Below are positions 13,701 to 18,536 of a stretch of 64,000 nucleotides of DNA, one piece after another. Positions within the stretch are counted from its first letter, which is position 1. The number at the start of each line of letters is the position of its first letter. Below the pieces are notes generated by a model. That model ran no database searches. It was given only the letters and a program-made list of their open reading frames with translations, and was not told the DNA's origin. Source of the stretch: CBDFHV01 sp965247705 (lineage in GTDB: Bacteria > Pseudomonadota > Alphaproteobacteria > Rhodospirillales > CAMCUA01); assembly GCA_965247705.1 (NCBI GenBank), contig CBDFHV010000083.1, positions 62,001-126,000 on the forward strand, written 5' to 3'. The position numbers and the translations under genes were made by a program.

Positions 13701-13970
13701 ATCGGTCTCGGTCAGGACCAAATCCTGCCCGCTGCGGGCGTAATCCGCTCCCGTCGCGTCGAAATCCGCCGGAAGGGTGACCGCCGCGCCCTCGGCCGAA
13801 ACGACGGCGGGCGCGTCCGATTGCGACCCCCCACCCGGGAGCGTTTCCGCCTTTAGAGAGTCAAGAATTGCCACTTCGTAATGCCCCCCGGGCCAAGCGC
13901 AGCCGGAACGGTCCGGTCGGCCATCCGCCACCACAAGTACTGCCAATACGATAGCAGATTTTGGGCTCAC
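1716..13970 (-). CDS. giant RTX/adhesin-type repeat protein, N-terminal and central part (frameshifted before its true end)
   Basis: An open frame of 4084 codons encodes a very acidic, Gly/Asp/Thr-rich protein that is probably exported by type I secretion as a surface adhesin or matrix protein. Seen in order: a FecR-like domain (about residues 145-330, with TPVATICIRGT), a Pro/Ala linker (about 400-425), RTX calcium repeats of GGxGxDxL type, a propeller-like block (about 580-900), more RTX, an L-type-lectin/LamG-like domain (about 1030-1220), a second propeller-like block (about 1225-1505), then repeated modules of about 143-220 residues. No N-terminal signal peptide is needed for type I export. 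The open frame begins at a GTG, but a GTG at 13874 with a G-rich SD 9 nt upstream is an equally good start. The last 17 residues are out of frame: the frame breaks near 1769 and continues in the 1-1770 segment. No transporter genes are in the window. Confidence 0.85.
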   Translation of the reverse strand: MSPKSAIVLAVLVVADGRPDRSGCAWPGGHYEVAILDSLKAETLPGGGSQSDAPAVVSAEGAAVTLPADFDATGADYARSGQDLVLTETDGDQVVIRDFFAGDSRPDLMYGDGARIDGDLAARLAGPAAPGQYAQASGSSLGEPIGQVETLNGSVAAVRTDGTRVTLQAGDSVYQGDLLESGPDSGIGIVLADETTFAMAENGRMVLDEMVYDPSAASGSVGVSILQGVFTFVSGQVAKTSVGAMTIETPVATICIRGTQGGIEYDGVLRAVLMQESEDAGGFVGEMILSNNAGISVLNILHQGVEVAGINLPHSPQFQMAVQQILSTFGDAFRVLPVSSDEANAYGVEQIGFDPAAGLEEFDTAAGGPVVGVPDTGVIEVVDDVIIEPDDLLVATVDMTTPTTAPAPAPVPVPVEDEIVPVVAPPEPTTGNEGDDVIFGTPGDDVLDGGAGNDTLIGGAGDDQVFGGPGNDTLVAGEGEGDDTYDGGADSDTITFTSQTDGVDVDLEDGTASGGDIDDDTIVGVENVIGGDGGDEIIGNDADNLLDGGDGNDELLGGGGDDELLGGDGDDVLIGDPEDDGGGLLILNENEDPSQVLRIDATGNASVRISADDIRAATGEGETDLEGRGIVVDDNGDIYFSENVSGSVLKKSALGGPLEVVATNAAIATITGGAEPEPRHLAFGSDGKLYITDEETNAIISLDPAAGNGLSVLVTEADFAALPDVAPGREISLIGGLVGNGDGRLFVASDAGGSGDLFAVDIATGTPSLLASDPAWTDLKSFITLAPNGDVIVADEGGGSVDDAIYRVGPVTGDVEIFLSNADLEAANGEESVDLEGGIGFDANGDFYVAEEADDNVLRFTGYDADTGTIDAASGYIAVTRDEISADTGGLNIDLEGGIAFVSPRVPGNDTLRGGAGDDTLFGGVGDDLLEGGDDEDDLFGGDGDDTLDGGEDADELTGGAGSDTLFGGTGNDILIGDGGEAPGLFAVSNEPLEQSILQIGLDGSASLAVSQAEIAGAIGGVSYSNDFSVGLAGGTLINANTSQVGVIGGELILSAEGFGGVNNWLKVGGGGFSGDFEASFDLLIDDLGSNGRADGFSFQVGSDVDTGGQAEEPQTSGLALTFDTFFNGGSDVINEIGLWFDGVKFDSSVGVLHTDDFVPVEVEMQGTSVTVKYDGGVLFDAVDVGGTVSDNSDFFFGARTGGFSDKHAIDNVSISAGGNVDLNESGIAVDAAGNLFFTTDATDDSPNEGVLVKRADTGQVEAVALANAGLPDGADPEDLVIGPEGTLYVLDDECNCIFSIENPLGTPVVTELVAAADFEALAGISTVFFDKSLAISPDGGTLFVSSNDTPSALFAVDTATGTPSVLSVDGGFVDLDGFITIAPNGDVIVVDDESDTGGTIYRIDPTDGTTTVFLSEAEVEAAAGTDVDLEGGVDFDVDGNFYVAETNTDSVYKWDVLDRSAGTIDSSSGALFASAAGIATAIGLGGVDLTGDLTFSAPGQADILVGGDGADTLTGGGGGDTFVFEDTLDFGDTITDFTIVEDVLSFDTSATVPLTHGAADTFQQLSAGFSLSADTAFVAFDTTGAPPDLDDTAALADDINLLNGLNAGDQVVFAFADGADARLIYWDDTALSADGLAEAGELSTIADLTGIGTVVGFTAANFATSAGPVEQGPSLDGLVFTDAVDTFDGPPQITNGDDVLVAVGNAEGGDSVDGLDGDDTLTLASGGDNTLSVANVEQIVGGGSEDDITFTTATGGTASVDGGGGSDSVRLADTANTIALSSVEGLDLFENDLLQDITLDGANDITIGSAGGGGSINLNVTGDAEFQAVRFGLNIASNTVVRDVNEITFEDGADHTLTVEDVDTISGGDGEQLVIVGAGDSGLGTSFFGGDGNDTFNGGTGDDTIDGGDGQDFLTGGAGADDIDGGSGAADAAVYTDSAAGVTIDLSASVVIGEGGDAEGDILTGIERLFGSQQNDILTADDSGNFLFGQGGGDTLTGGNGIDAIFGDAGVDILDGGAGNDDLEGGDGADDLTGGLGSDTANYNSLTAVTGVTVDLSLGIGLGGEADGDTLAEIENVRGSIHDDTLIGDDFANTLIGLQGVDIIKGGGGNDFPVPQHQIVARPWAGRATRRRSKGRSPSVKPIRQGESFSSFRTDTYASPSDFGTSGDTIFDFDAAEDSFLFDTTGTVPLNRGEFSDTFQTAVSGIQLDDDTVFVAFNEGVTLSTAGFTTAINSLINIGAGSQAIFAFSDGVDGSLQYWDDLGGNIDGIADAGELSTIASINDLVDADLLTAANFATSAGQAVQGPEIVTLTFTPGVDTFGSDDGITTGDDVLIAVGAGSGNDSVDGLGGNDSLFLDNAVNALALTGVETVTGTIGNDTLTLTQGVGDGTLFDLGDGGSDDIILLGTVNNLGVANVEGITGTDGNDALTITETDAGAASIDLKAGVDDLVLLSAVNTFKALTGVETVTGTAGNDDLTFLGSVTGGAFDLSDGDDDVTALGSVTGGVFDLGGGTDSVTLGNPVNTFGVTDVEAVTGTSGNDTLTLSQSVGDGALFDLGDGGGDNIILLSTVNILGVANVEGITGTAGNDALTITETGAGAASIDLGVGNDGLVLLSAVNTFNGLTGAETVTGTAGNDDLTFLGSVTGGAFDLSDGDDDVTALGSVTGGVFDLGGGTDSVTLGAASNSIGVAGVETVTGTTGNDALTLTQGVPDGTLFDLGDGGGDNIFLLGTVNSLGVANVEGITGTAGNDALTITETGAGAASIDLGVGNDGLVLLSAVNTFNGLTGVETVTGTAGNDDLTVTGAISAGSLFDLGDGTDILNLGLAANTIAVANLETVQGTTGNDTLTLSQGVGDGTLFDLGGGISDDIILVSTVNSLGVANVEGITGTAGNDALTITETGAGAASIDLSVGNDGLVLLSAVNTFNGLTGVETVTGTAGNDDLTVTGAISVGSLFDLGDGTDILNLGLAANTIAVVNVETVQGTTGNDTLTFTTAVTGGTTVDLLAGTDTLNLANGDNVLSVSGVETVNGNAGDDTITVTDDTGTNIDGGDGFNRLTGGGGDDTLTGGDDRDFLTGGAGADDLDGGAGTIDTAFYSGSSVGVTIDLSTPTGTGVGGDAEGDTLTGIEFIVGSSQGDTMIGGGGNDIFVSEGGDDILSGGGGDDFFRGGAGADDLTGGLGTDQAEYLSSGVGVTVDLSLGTGLGGEAEGDTLSEIENLTGSSFNDTLIGEVGANTLNGSGGDDVIRGGGGNDLLSGFTGADTFAYASPTDFGTSGDTISDFDATEDGFLFDTTGTVPLNRGNADTFQLAFGGVPLDDDTVFVAFDETVTLSTAGFTAAINSLIDVGAGSQAIFAFSDGANGSLQYWDDLNGDNDGIADAGELSTIASLTGFTDAGLLSAANFATSAGQAVQGPELISLNFTSGVDTFGAADGITTGDDVLIAVGAASGSDSVDGLGGNDTLVLGDLGNTLAVANIENLIGGAGADDITVTGAVVDFDALTANLDFADTVFTGQDFTLSGDTINSGLSTSGTVTLKGANTFNGVVTNELGADMVLQRQFSDPLNVDAAFEAGLANAGTIQFNTQSDPSNKTTTLTIGAGESLTNSGTVETISNTSGTDSIVGDVINSGTLSANGDDLFITGDVTNSGVLNAGASRTLRVDTGTLTANADTSVTGTGTLALANGADLIVNLDLATAVGITMGSGSVVSSGGGNSLTTSGASSLSSGNMNVAFVAAGAVTATGMAFADTVNNQSTMTLKGTNTFDGLVTNEGGATMVLQRQFSDPLNVDATFEAGLANAGTIQFNTQSDPSNKTATLTMGAGETLDNSGTIETISSTSGTDSIVGDVLNSGTLSANGDDLIVTGDATNTGTLDMAASQSLTMDGGTLTANGGTIISGSGTLSLTNGADLTMNLDLDLTLPGLSMGSGSVISSVGGNDLTTTGTSSLSSADINVGYTTSGTANVAGMTFADTVNNQGTMTLKGTNTFDGLVTNEGAATMVLQRTFSDPLNVDATFDGGLTNVGTIQFNTQSDPQGKTATLTMGAGETLDNSGTIETISNTSGTDGIVGDVLTRVPCRPTATICSSPAT
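1775..3400. repeat. filament-type coding repeats of about 663-666 bp
   Basis: The landmark CGTCGCCGACGATGC recurs at 1775, 2441 and 3104, spacings of 666 and 663 bp. Encoded units contain IETISNTSGTDSIVGDV, NSGTLSANGDDL and LQRQFSDPLNVDA-like stretches, resembling beta-helical haemagglutinin/adhesin repeats rather than RTX. Confidence 0.85.
4581..4842. repeat. exact 262-bp repeat, copy 2
   Basis: Identical to bases 1-262. The sequence after it (4843 on) diverges from 263 on by scattered substitutions, so the identity is a local block inside a wider, older duplication. Confidence 0.97.
5161..6900. repeat. tandem coding repeats, units of 429 and 486 bp
   Basis: A landmark reading CCCGTCACCGTCTCG (with small variants) recurs at 5161, 5590, 6076 and 6562. 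The spacings are 429, 486 and 486 bp, which are 143 and 162 codons, so reading frame is kept. Each unit encodes GITGTAGNDALTITETGAG followed by LVLLSAVNTFNGLTG-like blocks. The extra 57 bp in the longer units is an added FDLSDGDDDVTALGSVTGG-type block. Confidence 0.9.
7501..7625. other. in-frame foreign-looking block inside the RTX gene
   Basis: Sister modules (near 1360 and 4180) have about 36 bp between the codons for YASPTDFG and GGGGND. Here about 130 bp of unrelated sequence sits there. It encodes a Lys/Arg-rich stretch (about residues 2115-2157, including ARPWAGRATRRRSKGR) that is quite unlike the acidic host protein, yet the frame is preserved. Confidence 0.75.
12729..12769 (+). other. 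G-quadruplex-prone tract
   Basis: The plus strand has at least five runs of four or five G separated by one or two bases. It encodes, on the minus strand, the Pro/Ala/Val linker between the FecR-like and RTX parts. The G-rich strand is the template strand of the giant gene. Confidence 0.7.
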
Positions 13971-13981
13971 TGGGTGGAATA

Positions 13982-14001
13982 GCTGTGACGAGCATCACAG
14001 C
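13982..14001. promoter_or_regulatory. CRP/FNR-family operator, GCTGTGA-N6-TCACAGC
   Basis: A perfect 7-bp inverted repeat with 6-bp spacer matches the consensus core TGTGA-N6-TCACA of CRP-type regulators. It lies directly upstream of the giant RTX gene, 12 bp before the GTG at 13970 and about 108 bp before the GTG at 13874. The position fits activation of transcription only if the true start is the downstream GTG. A TATCGT hexamer at 13948-13953 is a possible -10. Confidence 0.65.
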
Positions 14002-14254
14002 AGAATGGGTAGACGACGATTCGGGGCGGGTATTTTTTGGATCGAATACAGGTGTTTTCTGAACAATTCTTATGATGATTCAAGAAGCTGACTTATGATT
14101 GAAGCTCGTCCAAGGGGGACGAACCTGCTCACGAAATTGTTTGCCGCGCGTGATCTGGGCCGGACGAAGCCAAAACCCTCTTCCCGAACCTTGGTGGGCG
14201 AACGTCAGCGGGGGGTCGGGTCCCGCGACCCAACCCCCGAGGGCAATAACCGGT

Positions 14255-14788
14255 TCAGTCGTCGTCGTGGTGCCGGTGGTGGCGACGCTCGCCGTGCCGC
14301 GGTCCCCGGTCGCCGTCGTCCAGGGTGCCGTCGCCGTTGCGGTCCATGTGCCGTACCATGCGCGAGAAACGCTCGCCGAACTCCTCGGCGGTCACCTTGC
14401 CGTCGCCGTCGTCGTCGTGGGCCTGGAAGCGGTCGACCATGCGCTCCCGCATGGCGTCGAGCCACAGAGCCCGGTATTCATCCAGGTTCAGGCCGCCGTC
14501 GCCGTCGGCGTCGAACTTGCGCAGTTGGTCGGCGCGGGCGGCATCGATCTCCTGCTGGGTAAGTTTGCCGTCGCCGTTGGAGTCGTACGCCTCCAACATA
14601 CCGTGCATGGGGCCGCCCGGGCCGAACGACGGGCCTCCGTGTCCGATCGGTCCCTTGGCGCCACTCTTGAACTGGCGGTACTGCTGGCGGTCGCCGCCAT
14701 CGTGGGCGTAGGCGGCGCCGATGACCGACGCCGCGCCAACGCCGACGGCAACCAGGGCCGAGAGGATGATCCGATTGGGCGCTTTCAT
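14255..14788 (-). CDS. periplasmic EF-hand calcium-binding protein
   Basis: A 177-residue exported protein. The N-terminus is a signal peptide ending AYA before HDGG. Four EF-hand-type loops follow, beginning DSNGDGKL, DADGDGGL, DDDGDGKV and DRNGDGTL, each with the Asp-x-Asp/Asn-Gly-Asp-Gly pattern and a Glu/Asp at position 12. The tail is His/Asp-rich. The ATG at 14788 is preceded by AAGGAG at proper spacing, so the longer frame upstream is not used. It is divergent from a two-component system, the arrangement known for calcium-responsive EF-hand genes in other proteobacteria. Role is probably calcium (or other divalent ion) binding or buffering in the periplasm. Confidence 0.85.
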   Translation of the reverse strand: MKAPNRIILSALVAVGVGAASVIGAAYAHDGGDRQQYRQFKSGAKGPIGHGGPSFGPGGPMHGMLEAYDSNGDGKLTQQEIDAARADQLRKFDADGDGGLNLDEYRALWLDAMRERMVDRFQAHDDDGDGKVTAEEFGERFSRMVRHMDRNGDGTLDDGDRGPRHGERRHHRHHDDD

Positions 14789-14934
14789 GATCAGGACTCC
14801 TTTCCTTGTGGTGGGGGCGGGATGACGGCCCCTGCCGCCATCCTCCGATGCGGTCAACATGGGCCGCCGTTGTCGCAGATGTGTCCCCGCCACCCCGCCC
14901 GTTTGTCGACGCGTGTGTCGGCTGGCCCCGTGGA

Positions 14935-14951
14935 CACAATTGGTTACAATT
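14935..14951 (+). promoter_or_regulatory. RstA-like response-regulator box / direct repeat
   Basis: CACAATTGGTTACA at 14935-14948 matches the RstA box TACATNTNGTTACA at all but two defined positions. It also forms a direct repeat ACAATT at 14936 and 14946, a 10-bp step typical of OmpR-family binding sites. It lies between the divergent EF-hand and response-regulator genes, so it could serve both. Confidence 0.5.
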
Positions 14952-15015
14952 TTTCTCGCCCCCCGGTTGGCGGGGACGCCATAGTGCGATCCCCGCCGTT
15001 GCCGCGAGGACCGCC

Positions 15016-15741
15016 GTGCCGGACGCCATGCCCCACATCCTGGTCGTCGACGACCATCGAGACATCCGCGACCCGCTCGCCAAGTACCTCCGGAAGAACG
15101 GCTTTCGGGTCAGCGCGGCGGAGGACGGCGCCGCCACGCGCCGAGTCCTCAAGGCCGCCGCCATCGACCTGGTGGTTCTCGACGTGATGATGCCGGGCGA
15201 GGATGGTCTGTCCCTGTGCCGCCACCTGCGGGAGACCACGTCGATCCCGGTCATTCTGCTGACCGCGCTGGCCGATGAGACCGACCGCATCGTCGGCCTG
15301 GAGATCGGCGCCGACGATTACCTGACCAAGCCGTTCAACCCGCGCGAGCTGCTGGCCCGCATCAGGGCCGTGCTGCGGCGCGCGCAAGGGGGCATGGCGG
15401 CCCGCGAGCCGGCGTTGGATCGGCGCCTCAAGTTCGACCGCTGGATCCTCGACGTGGGCCGGCGGGAGATCGTCGGTAATGATGGCGTCGCCGCGCCCCT
15501 CAGCAGCGCCGAGTTCCGCCTGCTTCACGCGCTGTTGCGGCGCCCGGGCATGGTGCTGTCCCGCGACCAGCTTCTCGATCTGACCCAGGGACGCGCCGCC
15601 GGTGTGTTCGACCGCTCCATCGACAACATGGTCAGCCGCCTGCGCAAGAAGATCGAGGCCGATCCCAAGGCGCCGGTCATCATCCAAACCGTGTGGGGCG
15701 GCGGCTACAAGCTGGCCGTTGCCGTGACGCCGGCGCCGTGA
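15016..15741 (+). CDS. OmpR/RstA-family response regulator
   Basis: A 241-residue regulator. The receiver domain (about residues 5-120) has the acidic pocket in VVDDHRD, the phospho-acceptor Asp in VVLDVMMPG, the Thr in LLTALAD and the Lys in LTKPF. A winged-helix DNA-binding domain follows (about 140-235; DRSIDNMVSRLRKKIE and VWGGGYKL are typical). GTG at 15016 is chosen over ATG at 15028 because GAGGA lies 5 nt before it. The stop overlaps the kinase start by 4 bases, so the pair is translationally coupled. Likely target: the EF-hand gene and its own promoter. Confidence 0.9.
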   Translation: MPDAMPHILVVDDHRDIRDPLAKYLRKNGFRVSAAEDGAATRRVLKAAAIDLVVLDVMMPGEDGLSLCRHLRETTSIPVILLTALADETDRIVGLEIGADDYLTKPFNPRELLARIRAVLRRAQGGMAAREPALDRRLKFDRWILDVGRREIVGNDGVAAPLSSAEFRLLHALLRRPGMVLSRDQLLDLTQGRAAGVFDRSIDNMVSRLRKKIEADPKAPVIIQTVWGGGYKLAVAVTPAP

Positions 15742-17159
15742 GGCGGTTCCTGCCCCACAGCCTGGGCGGCCAGCTCACGGTCCTGCTGCTGGCCGCGCTG
15801 CTGGCTTCCCACGCCATCGGTGCCGTCTTCTTCCTGGGCGAGCGTGACCGGGCCGTCCGCCTGGTACAGCGGGAGCAGATCCTGACCCGCGCCATCGTCG
15901 CCCATCGGCTGCTGAGCGGGATGCCCACCGACCGCTGGGCGGACGTCGCCGCGGCCCTCACGTCCCCCCTCCTGCGGTTCGAAGTGGCGGCGCAAAGCAG
16001 CCTGGTTGGCCATGTCATGTCGGCGCGCGAGGAAGCCATCGCCGCCGCTTTGGCGAACCTGGCCGGCGTCTCCGCCCTGGGGGCCCGGGCGCGCATGAGC
16101 GAGTCCGATCGTCCACCGCCACGACGACACTGGCGCCCTCGGCATGATGACGATGACGATGACGACCGCCACGGGCCGCCACCCCTGCGCCGCCCCCGCC
16201 TGTTCGACTTGGCCCTGTCGGTACCACTGGCCGGCGGCGGGTGGATGAATGTGGAGACCGGGCTGCGCGCCCCGCCGCCGACCTGGACCTGGCCGTCGGC
16301 CGTGTCCCTGGGCCTGTCGGTGCTGGCCATCCTGCTCGTCGTGGCGGTCAGCGCGCGCCGCATCACCCGGCCCCTGGGCGCCCTGGCCGATGGCGCCGAA
16401 CGTCTGGGGCGTGGTGAGCCCGTGGCGCCCCTGAAGGAGACCGGCCCTGACGAGGTGCGCCGCACCACCGCGGCCTTCAATGCCATGCGCGAACGGCTGA
16501 CCCGCTTCGTCGCCGACCGCACCCGCATGCTGGCGGCCATCAGCCATGACCTGCGCACGCCGCTGACGGCGCTGCGCCTGCGGGCCGAGATGGTCGACGA
16601 CGAGGAGACGCGGAGCCGCATGATCGCCATCCTCGAAGAAATGCAGCGCATGACCGAAGCGGCGCTGGCCTTCGCTGGCGACGCCGTGGACGAGGAGGAA
16701 AGCCGGGCCACCGACCTGGCGGCCCTGGTGTACAGCGTCGCCGACGACATCGGCGACATGGGTCACGACATTGCCGTCGCGGCCCCGGACCGCCTGGTCT
16801 ACCGCTGCCGTCCCCTGGCCCTGAAACGCGCCGTCCGCAACCTGATCGAGAACGCCGTGCGTTACGGCTTGCGGGCCCGCGTGACGGTCGAGAAGACGGC
16901 CCGGGGACCTCTGATCGCCATCGAGGACGACGGGCCGGGAATCCCGGAGGACCGCTTGGAGGCGGTGTTCGAGCCTTTCGTCCGCCTGGAGGAATCCCGC
17001 AGCGCCGAGACCGGCGGCGTCGGCCTCGGCCTTTCCATCGCCCGCGGCGTCGTCCATGCCCACGGCGGCGAACTCACCCTCGAAAACCGCCGGCCCACGG
17101 GCCTTTGCGCCACCATCCACCTGCCAGCGATCGAAACCGTGGCAGGCGGCAGCGATTGA
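15738..17159 (+). CDS. membrane sensor histidine kinase with Asp-rich periplasmic loop
   Basis: A 473-residue kinase, partner of the upstream regulator, starting at GTG 15738 inside the regulator stop. One membrane segment lies near residues 12-35, a periplasmic domain follows to about 180, the second membrane segment is near 190-210, then HAMP (ITRPLGALADGAERL). The H-box is HDLRTP, the N-box NLIENAVRYG, and G-boxes are DDGPGIPE and GVGLGLSIA, so catalysis looks intact. The periplasmic region contains a run of seven Asp flanked by His/Arg, an obvious candidate for divalent cation sensing. With the neighbouring EF-hand gene this suggests calcium as the signal (inference). Confidence 0.9.
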   Translation: MRRFLPHSLGGQLTVLLLAALLASHAIGAVFFLGERDRAVRLVQREQILTRAIVAHRLLSGMPTDRWADVAAALTSPLLRFEVAAQSSLVGHVMSAREEAIAAALANLAGVSALGARARMSESDRPPPRRHWRPRHDDDDDDDRHGPPPLRRPRLFDLALSVPLAGGGWMNVETGLRAPPPTWTWPSAVSLGLSVLAILLVVAVSARRITRPLGALADGAERLGRGEPVAPLKETGPDEVRRTTAAFNAMRERLTRFVADRTRMLAAISHDLRTPLTALRLRAEMVDDEETRSRMIAILEEMQRMTEAALAFAGDAVDEEESRATDLAALVYSVADDIGDMGHDIAVAAPDRLVYRCRPLALKRAVRNLIENAVRYGLRARVTVEKTARGPLIAIEDDGPGIPEDRLEAVFEPFVRLEESRSAETGGVGLGLSIARGVVHAHGGELTLENRRPTGLCATIHLPAIETVAGGSD

Positions 17160-17388
17160 TCCCTATCCGCAGACGAGCTCTACCGCCCCTTCCACGAGGG
17201 GCCGGCGCTCGGACACACCGCGTGCCACCCCAAGGCGCCATATCGGGGCGAAGGGGCACCTGCTTGAACAATCCTTGAATACGCTACCGTGTTCGGCGGA
17301 CGATAGGAGTCATCTGAGGAAATTCGGCTTGGACGCCTCGATGTCGTGTGTTTGGGTATTTGAAGACGAATGTTTTGGGAGGCGACCC

Positions 17389-18174
17389 GTGAAATACATG
17401 GCAATGATGTTAACGGCGTCTTGTGTTCTATCGGCGCCCGTCGAGGCGAACGCCGCCGACGCGACGTTGGTCACGGTCAAAACGCCACGGGGTGTCTCTC
17501 AACCATTTCTTTTCGCCGCCCCGGATAGGCCGAAGGCGGCGGTCATTTTGTTCGTTGGGGGAAATGGCGCGCTCCGCATCACGGGTTCCGGTCATGTCAC
17601 AAACTATGGCCAAAATTTCCTGATCAGGAGCTTCGGCGATTTCGTCAACAAGGGGCTCATGGTGGCGCTCGTCGATGTGCCATCCCGAACGGAAACGATG
17701 TCGCCGAAGTTTCGGCTAAGCAAGCAACATGCCGGCGACATGATCGCGATCGTCAAGTACATGAACAATAAGGCAGACGTACCGGTGTGGCTGGTCGGAC
17801 ATTCGAGGGGGACCTACTCGGCGGCGGGCGTCGCGATCAAGATTCGAAAACGGCTCTCGGGTCTCGTCCTGGCATCGACGGTTACGCGGGATAGTCCGAA
17901 GAAATTGCCGGAGGGCGTCTTGAGTTTGAAGCTGCGTGGTTTCAAGAAGCCCGTTCTGATCCTTGCCCACAAGGGCGACGGGTGTAGCGTGACGCCGCCG
18001 GCCAATGCATCGAAGCTTAAGGCAACGCTTTCCCAGTCCCCGCGTGTTGAAATCGCGATGCTCGCGGGTGGTCATTCCCCGAAATCCGATCCCTGCGAAT
18101 CGCTCTCGGAACACGGGTTCTATGGGATCGAGAGCGGAGCCGTGGACCGGATCGCGAAATTCATCACTCAATAG
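17389..18174 (+). CDS. secreted alpha/beta-hydrolase-fold protein
   Basis: A 261-residue exported protein. GTG at 17389 is preceded by GGGAGG 5 nt upstream and is followed by a signal peptide ending near EANAAD. The nucleophile elbow is GHSRG (about residue 143), the acid is probably in AHKGDG and the His in AGGHSPKSDPC. An oxyanion-type loop FVGGNG follows strand 1. Two Cys near the C-terminus (GCSV, DPCES) could form a disulfide. Substrate unknown. Codon use is less GC-rich than neighbours and it is isolated between a kinase and a MITE, so transfer is possible. Confidence 0.75.
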   Translation: MKYMAMMLTASCVLSAPVEANAADATLVTVKTPRGVSQPFLFAAPDRPKAAVILFVGGNGALRITGSGHVTNYGQNFLIRSFGDFVNKGLMVALVDVPSRTETMSPKFRLSKQHAGDMIAIVKYMNNKADVPVWLVGHSRGTYSAAGVAIKIRKRLSGLVLASTVTRDSPKKLPEGVLSLKLRGFKKPVLILAHKGDGCSVTPPANASKLKATLSQSPRVEIAMLAGGHSPKSDPCESLSEHGFYGIESGAVDRIAKFITQ

Positions 18175-18212
18175 TATTGGAAATGAATACTCTAAATGGC
18201 GGATCCCATCTC

Positions 18213-18475
18213 ATACCAAGGGTCACTGATAATGACCCATGGAGATCGTCACTGCGTCCCGTCGGGTAGGAGACGGGCCGCTGGCGATGCGGTGCATCGT
18301 CGAGGCTTGTCGACGCCCTCCGACGGGTCGCAGTGACGACCGGAACGGCGGCTTCCCAGGGCTTTCGGACGTCGTCGCGTCCGCCTTGCGATGCCCCGCA
18401 TCGCCACGCCGAACGCTCCTCGCCGAAAACCCTGGGAAGCCGTCTCCATGGGTCATTATCAGTGACCCTTGGTAT
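18213..18475. mobile_element. MITE-like element, 263 bp with perfect 33-bp terminal inverted repeats
   Basis: Bases 18213-18245 are the exact reverse complement of 18443-18475, starting ATACCAAGGGTCACTGATAA. No transposase is inside. Two internal hairpins fill the element: one pairs about 18247-18268 with about 18322-18341 (GTCACTGCG against CGCAGTGAC), the other pairs GGCTTCCCAGGG near 18351 with CCCTGGGAAGCC near 18431. TA dinucleotides at both tips suggest an IS630/Tc1-type TA target, but the family is not certain. It lies between two genes and interrupts neither. Confidence 0.85.
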
Positions 18476-18536
18476 CAATTGCTCGCTGGATTGAGAATCG
18501 TCCGCGCACGGCTGAACAGCGCCTCCTGGCCGACGG

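Noticed and set aside
724..13856. Many long plus-strand frames across the giant gene (for example 2725-3924, 4693-7242, 11931-13856)
   Set aside because: They are antisense to the RTX gene; their Val/Ser/Pro or Gly/Val/Asp-rich low-complexity products mirror the repeats and show no domains or SD sites.
1..13970. Regular repeats that could suggest a CRISPR array
   Set aside because: Units are long, in frame and encode RTX or filament repeats; there are no short repeats with unique spacers.
14099..15187. Plus-strand frame spanning the EF-hand gene and the regulator start
   Set aside because: It is antisense to the EF-hand gene and ends in Arg/Ser-rich nonsense; the EF-hand motifs and SD are on the other strand.
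15705..17120. 471-codon minus-strand frame opposite the histidine kinase
   Set aside because: All kinase motifs lie on the plus strand; the reverse frame is a GC-driven shadow.
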